Source: Novosphingobium resinovorum | Lineage (GTDB): Bacteria; Pseudomonadota; Alphaproteobacteria; Sphingomonadales; Sphingomonadaceae | DNA: 64,000 nt | Assembly: GCF_001742225.1 (NCBI RefSeq) | Contig: NZ_CP017075.1 | Location: 2,232,001 to 2,296,000 of the forward strand | Direction of reading: 5' to 3' | Shown: one piece after another, positions 17,766-25,959 of the stretch | Numbering within the stretch: the first letter of the stretch is position 1 | Layout: every line of letters starts with the position of its first letter | The notes under the pieces: generated by a model | The model's database searches: none | What the model saw: only the letters and a program-made list of their open reading frames with translations | Told to the model about the DNA's origin: nothing | Position numbers and translations under genes: made by a program

Positions 17766-18008
17766 GAAGCCCTCTCGCGCACTTGGGACGACCTGTTCGC
17801 CACGATGGACGCGATGGTCTTTTTCGCCATGCCAGGCGCGATCCAGGTTTCGGGCGACACCGCCGAGGGCCGCTGCCACGTACGCGAGATCGCCCGGATC
17901 GAGGGCAAGGTGATGAAATTCGCCGCCCGCTACTTCGACGACCTCGTCCGCCACGACGGCCGCTGGCGCTTCGCCCGGCGCACATACGCGATGAACATCG
18001 CCGAATAG
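17766..18008 (+). pseudogene. 5'-truncated SnoaL/NTF2-like protein remnant
   Basis: The frame from 17766 to the TAG at 18006-18008 encodes about 80 residues typical of the C-terminal half of a SnoaL-like protein: MDAMVFFAMPGAIQVSGD, then VMKFAARYFDDLVRHDGRW and FARRTYAMNIAE. Going upstream, similarity stops at about 17766 and the DNA becomes the antisense of fliA. There is no start signal for a full protein. Most simply, a deletion or inversion joined the 3' half of this gene head-on to the 5' end of fliA. Confidence 0.65.
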
Positions 18009-18084
18009 CCCCCTCTTGCGGCGGAGCAGGCGCGCGATTAGGAAGGCCGCGCCGAAGCGTTCACCTTGAGCATTTCGGCGAAAG

Positions 18085-18300
18085 ATCGCGCCGGTGCCCC
18101 GCAAGGGGCTTAAAAGGGAACGCGGTGAGGATGTTCTCATCCGAATCCGGGGCTGTCCCTGCAACTGTAAGTGGCGAGCGCGATGCATAGGCCGGTGCCC
18201 CGAAGGTGGTCGCCGGCAGCCACTGGGCCGGACGCTGCGACATGCGAGGCCACGGGAAGGCCATGCATCAAGCGATGACCCGCGAGCCAGGAGACCTGCC
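18085..18300 (+). promoter_or_regulatory. Cobalamin (B12) riboswitch
   Basis: The conserved cobalamin aptamer blocks appear in order: GCCGGTGCCCC, AAAAGGGAACGCGGTGAGGA, GGGGCTGTCCCTGCAACTGT with AAGTGGCGAGC, GCCACTGGGCC, GGGAAGGCC, and the terminal B12 box GCGAGCCAGGAGACCTGCC (18282-18300). About 200 bases separate the aptamer from the NiCoT start codon and contain further GC hairpins (for example GTGCCG ... CGGCAC near 18437-18463) that could form the expression platform. It should repress the downstream Ni/Co permease when adenosylcobalamin is plentiful. Confidence 0.95.
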
Positions 18301-18504
18301 TGCGTCCGGTCGCTCTTGCCTTGGTCCAGGGGATGGCCGCGGCACGGTAACTTCCGTCTGAGCGACGCAACGTGCGGCGGGGGCCGCATCGGCGCGAGGG
18401 ACGCCGGGCGCTGCCGCGTCCGTCCGGGGCCTCCCGTGCCGACCGCGCCGAGTGCGCGGCACGCCCCCGTCAGGTCGCTGACGCGAAGACGGATCAGAAC
18501 GCCG

Positions 18505-19557
18505 ATGTCGCCCGCGAAAACCTCTCTCAAGAGCCGGATAACCGTGCTCTTTTTTCTGCTCGTCGCCGCCAACCTGGTCGTCTGGGGCTGGGCGTTCAGC
18601 CTGTTCCACGCCAGCCCGGTGATGCTGGGCACCGCCCTCCTCGCCTGGAGCCTCGGCCTGCGCCACGCGGTGGACGCCGACCACATCGCCGCCATCGACA
18701 ACGTCACTCGCAAGTTGATGCAGGAAGGCCAGCGCCCGATCACCGTGGGCCTTTGGTTTGCGCTCGGCCATTCCGCCATCGTCCTGATCGCCGCGACCAC
18801 CATCGCGCTGGCAGCAGGCACTCTCGATGATTTCGAGGCATTCGGCCGTTCGGGCGGGGTGATCGCGACGATCATTTCCGCCTGCTTCCTGTTCCTGATC
18901 GCGATCATGAATCTCGCGATCCTGCGCGGGGTCTGGCAACGCTTCGTCGAGGTGCGGCGCGGCGGGACCTATGCCGAGGAAGACCTCGACATGCTGCTCG
19001 CCGGACGCGGGCTGATCGCGCGAATCCTGCGCCCCGTGTTCCGGCTGGTGCGCCATGCCTGGCACATGGCGCCGCTCGGCTTCCTGTTCGGCCTCGGTTT
19101 CGACACCGCCACCGAAGTCGCCATCCTCGGCCTCTCGGGCGCGCATGCGGCGGACGGCGTTTCGCTGGGGTCGGTGCTGGTGTTCCCGGTGCTGTTCGCG
19201 GCGGGCATGGCCCTGCTCGACACCGCCGACGGCGTCATCATGCTGGGGGCCTACGAATGGGCCTTCGTCAAGCCGATCCGCAAGCTCTACTACAACATCG
19301 TCATCACCGCGATCTCGGCCATGGTGGCGCTGGTGATCGGCTCGATCCAGACCGCCGCGCTGCTGTCGGACAAATTCGGGCTGGAGGGCGGCGTGTGGTC
19401 CGGGGCGGCCTCGCTTTCGGAGCAGTTCAACACGCTGGGCTTCCTGATCGTCGGCCTGTTCGTGGTGTGCTGGTTGCTGAGCTGGGCCGTGTACCGCTGG
19501 GGCGGTCTGGACACGGTGGAAGTGGGGGCGGCGGCCAGCCCACCCCGCTGCGACTAG
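18505..19557 (+). CDS. Nickel/cobalt permease of the NiCoT (HoxN/NixA) family
   Basis: Inner-membrane secondary transporter for Ni2+ or Co2+. The 350-residue protein has about eight helices and the NiCoT signatures: RHAVDADHIAAIDNVTR in helix 2 (about 58-74), LWFALGHS, LGFDTATEV and the LFAAGMALLDTADG motif. Control by a B12 riboswitch says that cobalt for cobalamin is the likely substrate. The C-terminal residues AASPPRCD and the TAG stop lie inside a dispersed repeat (also at 12625-12644), so the native end may have been replaced. Confidence 0.92.
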   Translation: MSPAKTSLKSRITVLFFLLVAANLVVWGWAFSLFHASPVMLGTALLAWSLGLRHAVDADHIAAIDNVTRKLMQEGQRPITVGLWFALGHSAIVLIAATTIALAAGTLDDFEAFGRSGGVIATIISACFLFLIAIMNLAILRGVWQRFVEVRRGGTYAEEDLDMLLAGRGLIARILRPVFRLVRHAWHMAPLGFLFGLGFDTATEVAILGLSGAHAADGVSLGSVLVFPVLFAAGMALLDTADGVIMLGAYEWAFVKPIRKLYYNIVITAISAMVALVIGSIQTAALLSDKFGLEGGVWSGAASLSEQFNTLGFLIVGLFVVCWLLSWAVYRWGGLDTVEVGAAASPPRCD

Positions 19558-19650
19558 GGCGTAAACGAGCAAGTCTCGCCCCCCTCCCGCTTGCGGGAGG
19601 GCAATCCCTTTCTGCTCCCCTCCCGCTTGCGGGAGGGGCTGGGGGTGGGT
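19539..19650. repeat. Dispersed repeat with two CCCTCCCGCTTGCGGGAGGG palindromes
   Basis: CCCACCCCGCTGCGACTAGG (19540-19559) is followed by two copies of the palindrome at about 19581-19600 and 19619-19638, then CTGGGGGTGGGTCTTTT. The same parts occur at 12564-12690. The repeat supplies the stop codon of the NiCoT gene, and the second palindrome with its T run could terminate transcription. Confidence 0.75.
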
Positions 19651-19665
19651 CTTTTACCACGCAAG

Positions 19666-19699
19666 AAAGCCCGGCGGTCATGGGGAACCACCGGGCTTT
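19666..19699 (-). terminator. Terminator of the flagellin gene
   Basis: AAAGCCCGGCGGT (19666-19678) pairs with ACCACCGGGCTTT (19687-19699) with a single mismatch around an 8-base loop, 43 bases beyond the fliC stop. Read on the minus strand it ends in TTTCTT. Confidence 0.75.
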
Positions 19700-19742
19700 C
19701 CGAACCTTCCGGGATAGGAAGGTTCTATATTTCAGTCCGTTA

Positions 19743-20567
19743 TCAGCGCAGCAGCGAGAGGACGTTCTGCTGGCTCTGGTTGGCCTGTGCGAGCATCGCG
19801 GTGGATGCCTGGCTGAGGATCTGCGCCTTGGCCATCGCGGTGGTTTCGGCCGAGTAGTCGGCGTCCTCGATACGGCTGCGGGCGTCGGACAAGTTGGTGG
19901 TGGTGTTGGTCAGGTTGTTGATCGCCGATTCGAGGCGGTTCTGGCCGGCACCCAGCGAGGCGCGGGTGGCGTTGACGTCCGACAGCGCGGCATCGACGTT
20001 GGTAAGCGTGGTCGCCGCCTTCGTGGCGTCGGTCACGTCGAGGGCGGTCGCCGAAACCTTGGTGCCGTCGATCGCCTTGGAGGTCAGCCCGACCTGCTGG
20101 CCGCCCTGCGAACCGGTCTGGATGTTGAAGGTGAGGTCGGCGCCGGCGGTGGTCGAGATCAGCGTGTTGCCGTTGAACTTGGCCTGCGTGAAGCTGTCGT
20201 TGATCTGCGTGGTCAGCGCCGAGACTTCCTGCTGCATCGCCGCGCGGTCCGAGGTCTGGTAAGTGCCCGAGGCCGACTGGATCGCCAGTTCGCGCACGCG
20301 CTGCAGCATGTTGCCGACTTCCGACAGCGTGCCTTCGGCGGTCTGGGCCAGCGAGATGCCGTCGTTGGCGTTGCGGATGCCTTGGCTCATGCCGCGGATC
20401 TGCGAGGTCATCGAGGTCGAGATGGCGAGGCCCGCCGCGTCGTCCTTGGCCGAGTTGATGCGCTTGCCGGTCGACAGGCGCTCCATTGCGGTACCAAGGG
20501 CCTTGTTGGCCGAATTCGATGCGTTCGAGGCGCGGATCGCGCTGATGTTGGTGTTGATGACTAACAT
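19743..20567 (-). CDS. fliC: Flagellin
   Basis: Subunit of the flagellar filament, exported through the flagellar type III system. The 274-residue protein is a short alphaproteobacterial flagellin. The conserved N-terminal coiled-coil D0/D1 region ([40 protein letters not shown]) and C-terminal D1/D0 region ([34 protein letters not shown]) are joined by a small Thr/Ala-rich variable domain (about residues 130-200). It stands alone between repeats. A sigma-28-like promoter lies upstream and a fliA-type gene 2 kb downstream; no other flagellar genes are near. Confidence 0.96.
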   Translation of the reverse strand: MLVINTNISAIRASNASNSANKALGTAMERLSTGKRINSAKDDAAGLAISTSMTSQIRGMSQGIRNANDGISLAQTAEGTLSEVGNMLQRVRELAIQSASGTYQTSDRAAMQQEVSALTTQINDSFTQAKFNGNTLISTTAGADLTFNIQTGSQGGQQVGLTSKAIDGTKVSATALDVTDATKAATTLTNVDAALSDVNATRASLGAGQNRLESAINNLTNTTTNLSDARSRIEDADYSAETTAMAKAQILSQASTAMLAQANQSQQNVLSLLR

Positions 20568-20630
20568 TGTGCGTGTTCCCGTGAAGTGTCCCGTTGGTCC
20601 CGGCGGGTGGGTTTCCAGCGCCGCCAGCCC

Positions 20631-20659
20631 CTAAACCGGCAGGGGGCGAGGAAGTTTAA
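20631..20659 (-). promoter_or_regulatory. Sigma-28-like promoter of flagellin
   Basis: On the minus strand TTAAACTT (-35 type) and GCCGGTTTA (-10 type) are separated by 11 bases, resembling the FliA consensus TAAAGTTT-N11-GCCGATAA. Initiation would fall near 20625, about 58 bases before the flagellin ATG. Confidence 0.55.
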
Positions 20660-20692
20660 GTACGGGGTTCAACAAGCGCTTGCGATTCGACT

Positions 20693-20806
20693 CGTCGTCC
20701 CGGACTTGATCCGGGACCGCTGGCCGTGAACCGCCCACATCGCCGCGCGCGGCCTGCGATTGCCCCAAGAAACCCCAGCGGTCCCGGATAAAGTCCGGGA
20801 CGACGG
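20693..20806. repeat. REPIN-like inverted REP doublet, copy 1
   Basis: GTCGTCCCGGACTTGATCCG with GGACCGCTGG (from 20694) and its inverted counterpart CCAGCGGTCCCGG ... GTCCGGGACGACG (to 20806) flank about 50 bp. Each arm is itself a palindrome (CCCGGA ... TCCGGG). The same doublet recurs three times near 43.7, 49.7 and 50.7 kb. Confidence 0.85.
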
Positions 20807-20931
20807 CCCATTTAGATCGTCCTTCTGACGGTAATTATTAAGCACATCTCCCCCCCTAAATTACCGCTCTCTTTGCCGTCCGCTCCTCATAAGCACCTTC
20901 AGAACACGGTTAATTCTAGAAGGAGCGCGAT

Positions 20932-21572
20932 ATGACCGGATTGCCGGGCATCCACGACAAGCTCCGCCTACACGGCCCGGTGATGCAGCGCGCGAGCGCC
21001 ATTGCCGCCTCTCTTTTCGACACCGCTGCAATCGATTTTCGCGATGCGGCCGATCACACACCCGGGAAACCGCGCCGCCGCCGCGTCAGCCTTTCGCGTG
21101 GGAACATGCCGGGGATAGTGCGCGAAGGCGCGAGCCACACCTCCGTCACTTACGCCGCCCCCGTCAACGAGACGTCGCTGGCGATGATCCTCGCCGCCAT
21201 GGCCGGCCCAGAAGACCCGATCGCCGCCAATCCGGAGATCCACGACCAGGCGGGCGCGATCGACGATCTGATCGAAAGCATGGCCAGCCACGGCGAATGG
21301 TTTCCGAACATCGCTTTCTTCGAGGAGTCCGGCGCGCAGCGCATCGTCCAGGCCATCCTCGATGGCGCGATCGACTACATCGCCTGACCCGGCGGGAACG
21401 CGAAGTGCTGGGCAGCGTCGCCAGCGGCCTGTCCAACCGCCTGATAGGAGAAAGACTCTCGATCAGCCCGCGAACGGTTGAAACCCACCGCGCCAACATG
21501 CTCAACAAGCTGGGCGCCAATCACACGTCCGACGCGAGCCGCATCGCGATCGAGGCATCCCTCGTGAACTGA
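20932..21572 (+). pseudogene. LuxR/FixJ-type response regulator disrupted by an internal deletion
   Basis: The frame from ATG 20932 (AGGAGC 6 bases upstream) encodes 151 residues whose second half looks like the end of a receiver-like domain (FPNIAFFEESGAQRIVQAIL, GAIDYIA), then stops at TGA 21385-21387. The next codons, shifted by one base, encode a complete LuxR helix-turn-helix domain to 21572 (LTRREREVLGSVASGLSNRL, ISPRTVETHRANMLNKLG). In related regulators a linker of about 40 residues lies between these parts. A deletion there would remove the linker and shift the frame. Programmed frameshifting is possible but no slippery signal is seen. Confidence 0.7.
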
Positions 21573-21710
21573 CGCCAATCCGGCAATATCCCTAGGCGTG
21601 CGTGAACGAGCCGTTAGCCACGATCGCGGTACATCAAAGCTGTCGGCGCCACCCGTTGCCAAGGCGCCGACGCCTGATCCGCAGTCGCCTGATCTCCGGA
21701 CGACGATGCG

Positions 21711-21741
21711 GGCCCGGTCGTATTCCCCTCCCGACCGGGCC
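21711..21741 (-). terminator. Hairpin downstream of the leftward hypothetical gene
   Basis: GGCCCGGTCG (21711-21720) pairs perfectly with CGACCGGGCC (21732-21741) around an 11-base loop, 30 bases beyond the stop at 21771. No T run follows. Confidence 0.5.
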
Positions 21742-21770
21742 TGTCGCGGGATCGTTTGGGGCCGGCGGTG

Positions 21771-22358
21771 TCAGTGCAGTCGGATGGAGGCCGAGGCCAG
21801 CGGAACATCTGCGGCATGAGCGCCGCGTTCACCCTTCGCCAGCACCGCCGCGACATGGCCCGCCAGCATAGCGAGCGCGAGCGTCGAACCTTCCGCGATA
21901 GCTTCCTCGGAGCCGCCCGGAGGCACCACGGTCGCAAGACAAGTATCGTGACCGCCCCGCGAAAGCATGAACGGCATGTCCGGACCGATGATCTCCAGCA
22001 CGGCGCTCATCCCCGCGCCGCAGTCCAGCATGGCGTTGATGCGTACGCGGTCGAGCGGTACGGCTCCGTCGACGCCACTGCCGCTCAGCAGGTGTAGCGC
22101 TTCGCGAATACGGTCGATCTCCTCGCAGGCGGCACTGCCCGCGCAATCGTGGAGGAAGTCACGCAGACGGCGCGCATGAACGCGATCGCTGCCGACACGA
22201 AGTACTTGCCATTGCCTTATCGTTGTCTTTCGCGTCCGAAGGGTGCGCCACAGTCCCCAGACTTGGCCCAGCGTCAATACGCAGTTCCCTGTAGCCCGGA
22301 TTCGCTGTCCCGCCTTGTTACATCTTATAGAGGCTAGGTGAAACACCCGTGTATTCAC
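21771..22358 (-). CDS. Hypothetical protein
   Basis: A 195-residue frame from a GTG. Residues 1-60 are Arg-rich and may not be translated. Residues about 60-195 look like a folded alpha/beta protein (IREALHLLSGSG, INAMLDCGAGMSAVLEIIGP, TVVPPGGSEEAIAEGSTLAL, MLAGHVAAVLAKGE). The second half recalls small conserved sphingomonad proteins of unknown function. The start is uncertain: the GTG lies inside a short inverted repeat (GTGAA-ACACCC / GGGTGT-TTCAC) and no convincing ribosome site is visible. Neighbours on both sides are remnants, so it may itself be decaying. Confidence 0.45.
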   Translation of the reverse strand: MNTRVFHLASIRCNKAGQRIRATGNCVLTLGQVWGLWRTLRTRKTTIRQWQVLRVGSDRVHARRLRDFLHDCAGSAACEEIDRIREALHLLSGSGVDGAVPLDRVRINAMLDCGAGMSAVLEIIGPDMPFMLSRGGHDTCLATVVPPGGSEEAIAEGSTLALAMLAGHVAAVLAKGERGAHAADVPLASASIRLH

Positions 22359-22402
22359 GGCTGCGCAGACCCCTTGCGGAAATTTCCTTAGGCAAACCGC
22401 CG

Positions 22403-22726
22403 CTAGGGACGGGTTGTCGCGGCAATTTTATCCGCGAACCGGGCCGGTTCGGCGGGGCCCAGATCGTGTCCGGTATCGACGCCCCGCACCCGTCCTTGCG
22501 AGCGTTGGGGCAGTAACTCCATGTCGCGTCCCGATATTGTCCAGGTGCAGATCACATGACTTTCTGGAATCGTGCGCATGACGGCTGCCCGGGTGAGCAT
22601 CCGCATCTGCGCGAAGCATGGGCGCGGGCACGTGGTCGGCCGGTCACCGGACTGTGGTACCGGCACAGAATCCATCACTCCGAAAAATGCCGCCATGCCG
22701 GGCATCGGCGCCATCGCGAATCGCAC
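22403..22726 (-). pseudogene. C-terminal remnant of an alpha/beta-hydrolase
   Basis: The last 60 or so residues, AAVMRTIPESHVICTWTISG through RGVDTGHDLGPAEPARFAD, match the C-terminal pattern of alpha/beta-hydrolases of the MhpC/EstC type, in which a strand (VICT), a xGRD loop and the catalytic His in DTGHD precede a helix. The nucleophile elbow and oxyanion region are missing, and the sequence before about residue 45 shows no similarity. I read this as a truncated gene. Confidence 0.45.
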
Positions 22727-22884
22727 TCCATCGACCTCGTGCAGCCTTTGCCGCGCTCTATCGGCAGTCTCGCAGGCTTGCTCGCAAAGTGATTCGCCCC
22801 CGCGCGCGCAGGCCGCGGCCGGTGACGATCATACTGCCCTTCTCTCGACTATGAGCCATGCAGGATCGTATCAGCGAACCAATG

Positions 22885-24030
22885 TCAAACGCCGGCAGTG
22901 TTCCCGCGCGCAGCGAACCAAGGCACCATGCGCTCGATCGCATCCTCGATCTCCAGCGTGGAGACGGCGAAGCTGAGGCGGATGAAACGGTTGCCATCGA
23001 CCGGGTCGAAGTCGATGCCCGGCGCGGTGGCGACGCCGGTGTCGGCAAGGAGCTGGCGGCAGAAGGCGAAGCTGTCGTTGGTCAGGTGGCCGATGTCGGC
23101 CCAGATGTAGAACGCCCCGTCCGGCGGCGCGATGCGCTGCAGGCCGAGACGGGGGAGCGCGGCCAGCAGCAGTTCGCGATTGCGCGCGTAATTGGCGTGG
23201 TGCCCCTCCAGTTCCTCGGTGCAGTCGAAGGCGACCAGCCCCGCGTGCTGCGCCAGCACCGGCGGGGTCAGGAACAGGTTGGCGATCCGTGCGCGCGCAG
23301 CCTCGATCAGACGCGAAGGAACCACCAGCCAGCCCAGCCGCCAGCCGGCCATCGAGAACCACTTGGAAAAGCTGTTCACCACCAGTGCCTCGGGCACGTG
23401 CTGGAGCAGGGAGTCGGCCGTCATGCCGTACGTCAGGCCGTGATAGATCTCGTCGGAGATCACAGTGATGCCCTTGCGCGCGCAGACCTGCGCGATGGCC
23501 GCAAGTTCCTTCGGCGCGATGACGGTGCCGGTGGGGTTGGCCGGACTGGCAAGGATCAGCCCCTCGGGCACCGGATCGAGCGCGTCGAGGGCGGCGGCGG
23601 TGACCTGGTAGCGCTCGGCCGGGCCGCAGGGCAGCTCGACCGGCTCGATATAGAGCGTGCGCATGGCATTGCGGTAAGCGACGTATCCCGGCCGGGCCAG
23701 CGCCACTCGCGCACCGGGGCGGAAGCAGCAGGACAGCGCCAGCACGAAGGCAGGCGAGGCACCGCAGGTCAGGAATACCTGCTCGGGCGTGACCACTACG
23801 CCATAAGCCTCGGCGTAGTGCCGCGCGATCCGTTCGCGCAGCGCCGGGCTCTCCCAGTAGCCACCGGCCTCGGCATCGAGCACCGTATGGGCCGCGGCAA
23901 TGGCCGCGGCCGGAGCGCCCGTGGAGGGCTGGCCGTATTCCATGTGGATCACGTCGCGCCCCTCGGCGGCGAGTTCGTAGGCAAGACGGCCGATGGTCGT
24001 GGCGTGGAAGGGTTCGACGTGCGCGATCAT
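22885..24030 (-). CDS. Class I/II pyridoxal-phosphate aminotransferase
   Basis: A 381-residue fold-type I aminotransferase. It has the substrate-binding start MEYGQPSTGAPAAAI (about 30-44), CGASPAFVLAL for cofactor binding, SPANPTGTVI (about 161-170), the DEIYHGL Asp-Tyr pair and the Schiff-base Lys in NSFSKWFSMAGWRLGWLV (about residue 223). The Arg in NRFIRLSFA binds the carboxylate. The substrate cannot be told from sequence; MalY/PatA and aspartate-type enzymes are closest in style. Last gene of a leftward unit after an SDR and a SnoaL-like gene, so it may act on a product of that SDR. Confidence 0.88.
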   Translation of the reverse strand: MIAHVEPFHATTIGRLAYELAAEGRDVIHMEYGQPSTGAPAAAIAAAHTVLDAEAGGYWESPALRERIARHYAEAYGVVVTPEQVFLTCGASPAFVLALSCCFRPGARVALARPGYVAYRNAMRTLYIEPVELPCGPAERYQVTAAALDALDPVPEGLILASPANPTGTVIAPKELAAIAQVCARKGITVISDEIYHGLTYGMTADSLLQHVPEALVVNSFSKWFSMAGWRLGWLVVPSRLIEAARARIANLFLTPPVLAQHAGLVAFDCTEELEGHHANYARNRELLLAALPRLGLQRIAPPDGAFYIWADIGHLTNDSFAFCRQLLADTGVATAPGIDFDPVDGNRFIRLSFAVSTLEIEDAIERMVPWFAARGNTAGV

Positions 24031-24071
24031 GCACGCCTGCTACGCGCCGTGCAGGCGTCATGCAATGCGCG

Positions 24072-24497
24072 TCAGGCCGCGAAGATGGTGTAGATGCGCG
24101 CGGCGAAGAGCCAGCAGCCGTCCAGCCGCACGAAGCTGTCGTGATATTCGCCGGTCACCTGCTTGTTGGTGCCGGTGATCGGCGCCACCATCATGGCGTT
24201 GGCCCGCGCGGTGTCTCCGGCGACCTCGACCATCAGATTATGGATCAGCGGCACGGGATGCGGCCGGCCCTTCCCTTCGAGGAGGAAGGCGGCCAGCGCC
24301 TCGGGTGTCTCGAACCGCTGGCGCACGGCATATTCGGTGCGATCGGGCGCGCCGGATCGGACTTCGAAGGTCCCGGTCGGGGCGAAAAGAGCGGGGATGC
24401 TCTCATAGGCTTCGCGCCGCACGGCCCGCGCGTAGCCGTGGACGAGGTCGGCGATGGCGATCTGCGCCTCGATCCGGGCGAACCGTTCCTCGGTCAT
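24072..24497 (-). CDS. SnoaL-like (NTF2-fold) protein
   Basis: A 141-residue NTF2-like protein. The N-terminal helix (RIEAQIAIADLVHGYARAVR), the ALFAPTGTFEVR strand and the C-terminal sheet (ARANAMMVAPI, EYHDSFVRLDGCWLFAARIY) form the usual cone-shaped pocket. Such proteins act as isomerases, dehydratases or cyclases, or simply bind ligands. The ATG overlaps the stop of the upstream SDR in ATGA, so the two are translationally coupled and probably serve the same pathway. Confidence 0.83.
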   Translation of the reverse strand: MTEERFARIEAQIAIADLVHGYARAVRREAYESIPALFAPTGTFEVRSGAPDRTEYAVRQRFETPEALAAFLLEGKGRPHPVPLIHNLMVEVAGDTARANAMMVAPITGTNKQVTGEYHDSFVRLDGCWLFAARIYTIFAA

Positions 24498-25294
24498 GCA
24501 GCGGCGCCCTGCACTGCGTCGCGGCGTTCGCAGGCCGCGCGGATCGCCGTGAAACGCGGTTCCACGCTGCGCCAGACGCGGGCATGGGTGACGATGCACG
24601 GTTCGTCGGCCTCGATGCCCGCCAGCACCATCATGGCGATATGTTCGGCCGTCACGCCGGAGGGCGGCATGGCGCCCGCATACTGGCGGATTTCGCCTCC
24701 GACCTTGCGGGTGTTCTCGGCCAGGTTCGTGGCAACATAACCCGGACAAAGCAGCGACACACCCACGCCATGAGGAGCCATCTCCTGCCTCAACGCCTCC
24801 GTGAGCGCAGTTACCCCGAACTTGGCGACCGCATAGGCCCCGACGCCCGGCACGCTCGCGGTGAGACCGGCCTGCGAGGAGGTATTGACCACGTGCCCCT
24901 TGCACCTTGCCCGCATATCGGCGGCGAAGGTGAAGACGCCGTTGGCAATGCCGGTGAGGTTGATCGCCACGATGCGGTCGAAGCTGGCCGGGTCCATGTC
25001 CGCGAATTCGCGGCCGTTGGGAGCGATGCCGGCGTTGTTGACCAGCACATCGACCGGGCCGAAGACACCTTCCGCCTCGGCCTTCGCGCGCGCCCAGCCC
25101 TCACGGTCGCGGGTGTCGAGGACGACGCCGCGAACGGCCCCACCGCGATCGGCCAGCACTGCGGCGAGGTGCTCGGCATCGATGTCGGCGATCGTCACCT
25201 TGAGCCCCTTGCGGGCCATCGCATCGACGATACCCAGGCCGATGCCGCTTGCGCCGCCGGTGACGAACGCGTGGCCTGCTTCGCTCAAATCCAT
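24494..25294 (-). CDS. Short-chain dehydrogenase/reductase (SDR)
   Basis: A 266-residue classical SDR with an NAD(P)-binding Rossmann fold. The dinucleotide motif TGGASGIGLGI lies at about residues 12-22 and NNAGIAPNG at about 86-94. Catalytic Ser is in VVNTSSQAGLTAS, and Tyr/Lys in YAVAKFGVTAL (about 150-160). Asp in ADIDAEH after beta-2 suggests NAD(H) preference. The C-terminal third is longer than in 3-oxoacyl reductases. Substrate unknown. First gene of a unit with the SnoaL-like and aminotransferase genes, divergent from a VOC gene. Confidence 0.9.
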   Translation of the reverse strand: MDLSEAGHAFVTGGASGIGLGIVDAMARKGLKVTIADIDAEHLAAVLADRGGAVRGVVLDTRDREGWARAKAEAEGVFGPVDVLVNNAGIAPNGREFADMDPASFDRIVAINLTGIANGVFTFAADMRARCKGHVVNTSSQAGLTASVPGVGAYAVAKFGVTALTEALRQEMAPHGVGVSLLCPGYVATNLAENTRKVGGEIRQYAGAMPPSGVTAEHIAMMVLAGIEADEPCIVTHARVWRSVEPRFTAIRAACERRDAVQGAAA

Positions 25295-25422
25295 GGGTTT
25301 TGCCTCTCCTCAGCGCGGCCTTGCCGCCTTGTGGGAATTTTGAAGAAGCGGACACTATCTTGCAATCGCCAAGGCCGCCGGTCATCACCGCCGGGACGAT
25401 GAGAACAGGGAGAGGCGTCGCC

Positions 25423-25947
25423 ATGACGCATATCGGCAGGCGCTACGGGCGGCTCATCCAGATGAGCTACGCCACGCGCGACATGGACGCGGCGATCATG
25501 CACGCCGAGACGCAACTGGGCATCACCGGCCTGCGCCGCAGCGAATCCGAGATCGAGGTCCTCTCCTACGGCGAAACGCGCAGGCTGGGCGTGAAGTCAG
25601 CGATCGCCAATATCGGCGGCCCCGGCGGCCTGCGCCAGTTCGAGATCATCGAGCCGATCTCGGGCGTCACCGAAATCTACACGGACGCGGCGGACTTGTC
25701 GGCGCAGGTCCTCGCCTTCCACCACATCGGGATCGCGGTGCCGGGGCCTTACGCTGAATGGCAGGCCCTGCTGCAGGACGTGCGCGCCAGCGGGGAGGCG
25801 CTTGCCTTGCGGTTCCCGGCCAAGCCGTCCGACGAAGCAAAGCTGTGCTTCTGCTACGTCGATACGCGCAGGAGGATCGGCCATTTCACCGAGTATCTGT
25901 GGGCCGATCCCTCGCTGACGGGCATACCGGTGGCGCCCTGGCTTTAG
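25423..25947 (+). CDS. Glyoxalase/VOC superfamily protein
   Basis: A 174-residue protein with the paired beta-alpha-beta-beta-beta layout of the VOC superfamily. The first module starts at LIQMSYATRDMDAAIMHAET, the second at FHHIGIAVPGPYAEWQALLQ, with His/Glu residues (QFEIIEP, HIGIAV, HFTEYLW) where metal ligands usually lie. VOC proteins are dioxygenases, isomerases or binding proteins; the reaction cannot be named. GGGAGAGG lies about 7 bases before the ATG. It is divergent from one SDR gene and convergent with another. Confidence 0.82.
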   Translation: MTHIGRRYGRLIQMSYATRDMDAAIMHAETQLGITGLRRSESEIEVLSYGETRRLGVKSAIANIGGPGGLRQFEIIEPISGVTEIYTDAADLSAQVLAFHHIGIAVPGPYAEWQALLQDVRASGEALALRFPAKPSDEAKLCFCYVDTRRRIGHFTEYLWADPSLTGIPVAPWL

Positions 25948-25959
25948 GGCGGCGCCCAG

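Noticed and set aside
18061..18340. Small frames inside 18061-18340
   Set aside because: The region is explained by the cobalamin riboswitch; the frames lack ribosome sites and domain similarity.
17094..18908. Reading the sigma factor as a 604-residue protein
   Set aside because: Everything upstream of about 17766 on the minus strand is antisense to a SnoaL-like remnant and to the cobalamin riboswitch; only the last 223 codons match FliA.
21573..21770. Possible gene in the gap after the broken LuxR gene
   Set aside because: Overlapping short frames on both strands show no consistent composition or start signal; apart from the hairpin at 21711-21741 I see nothing in it.
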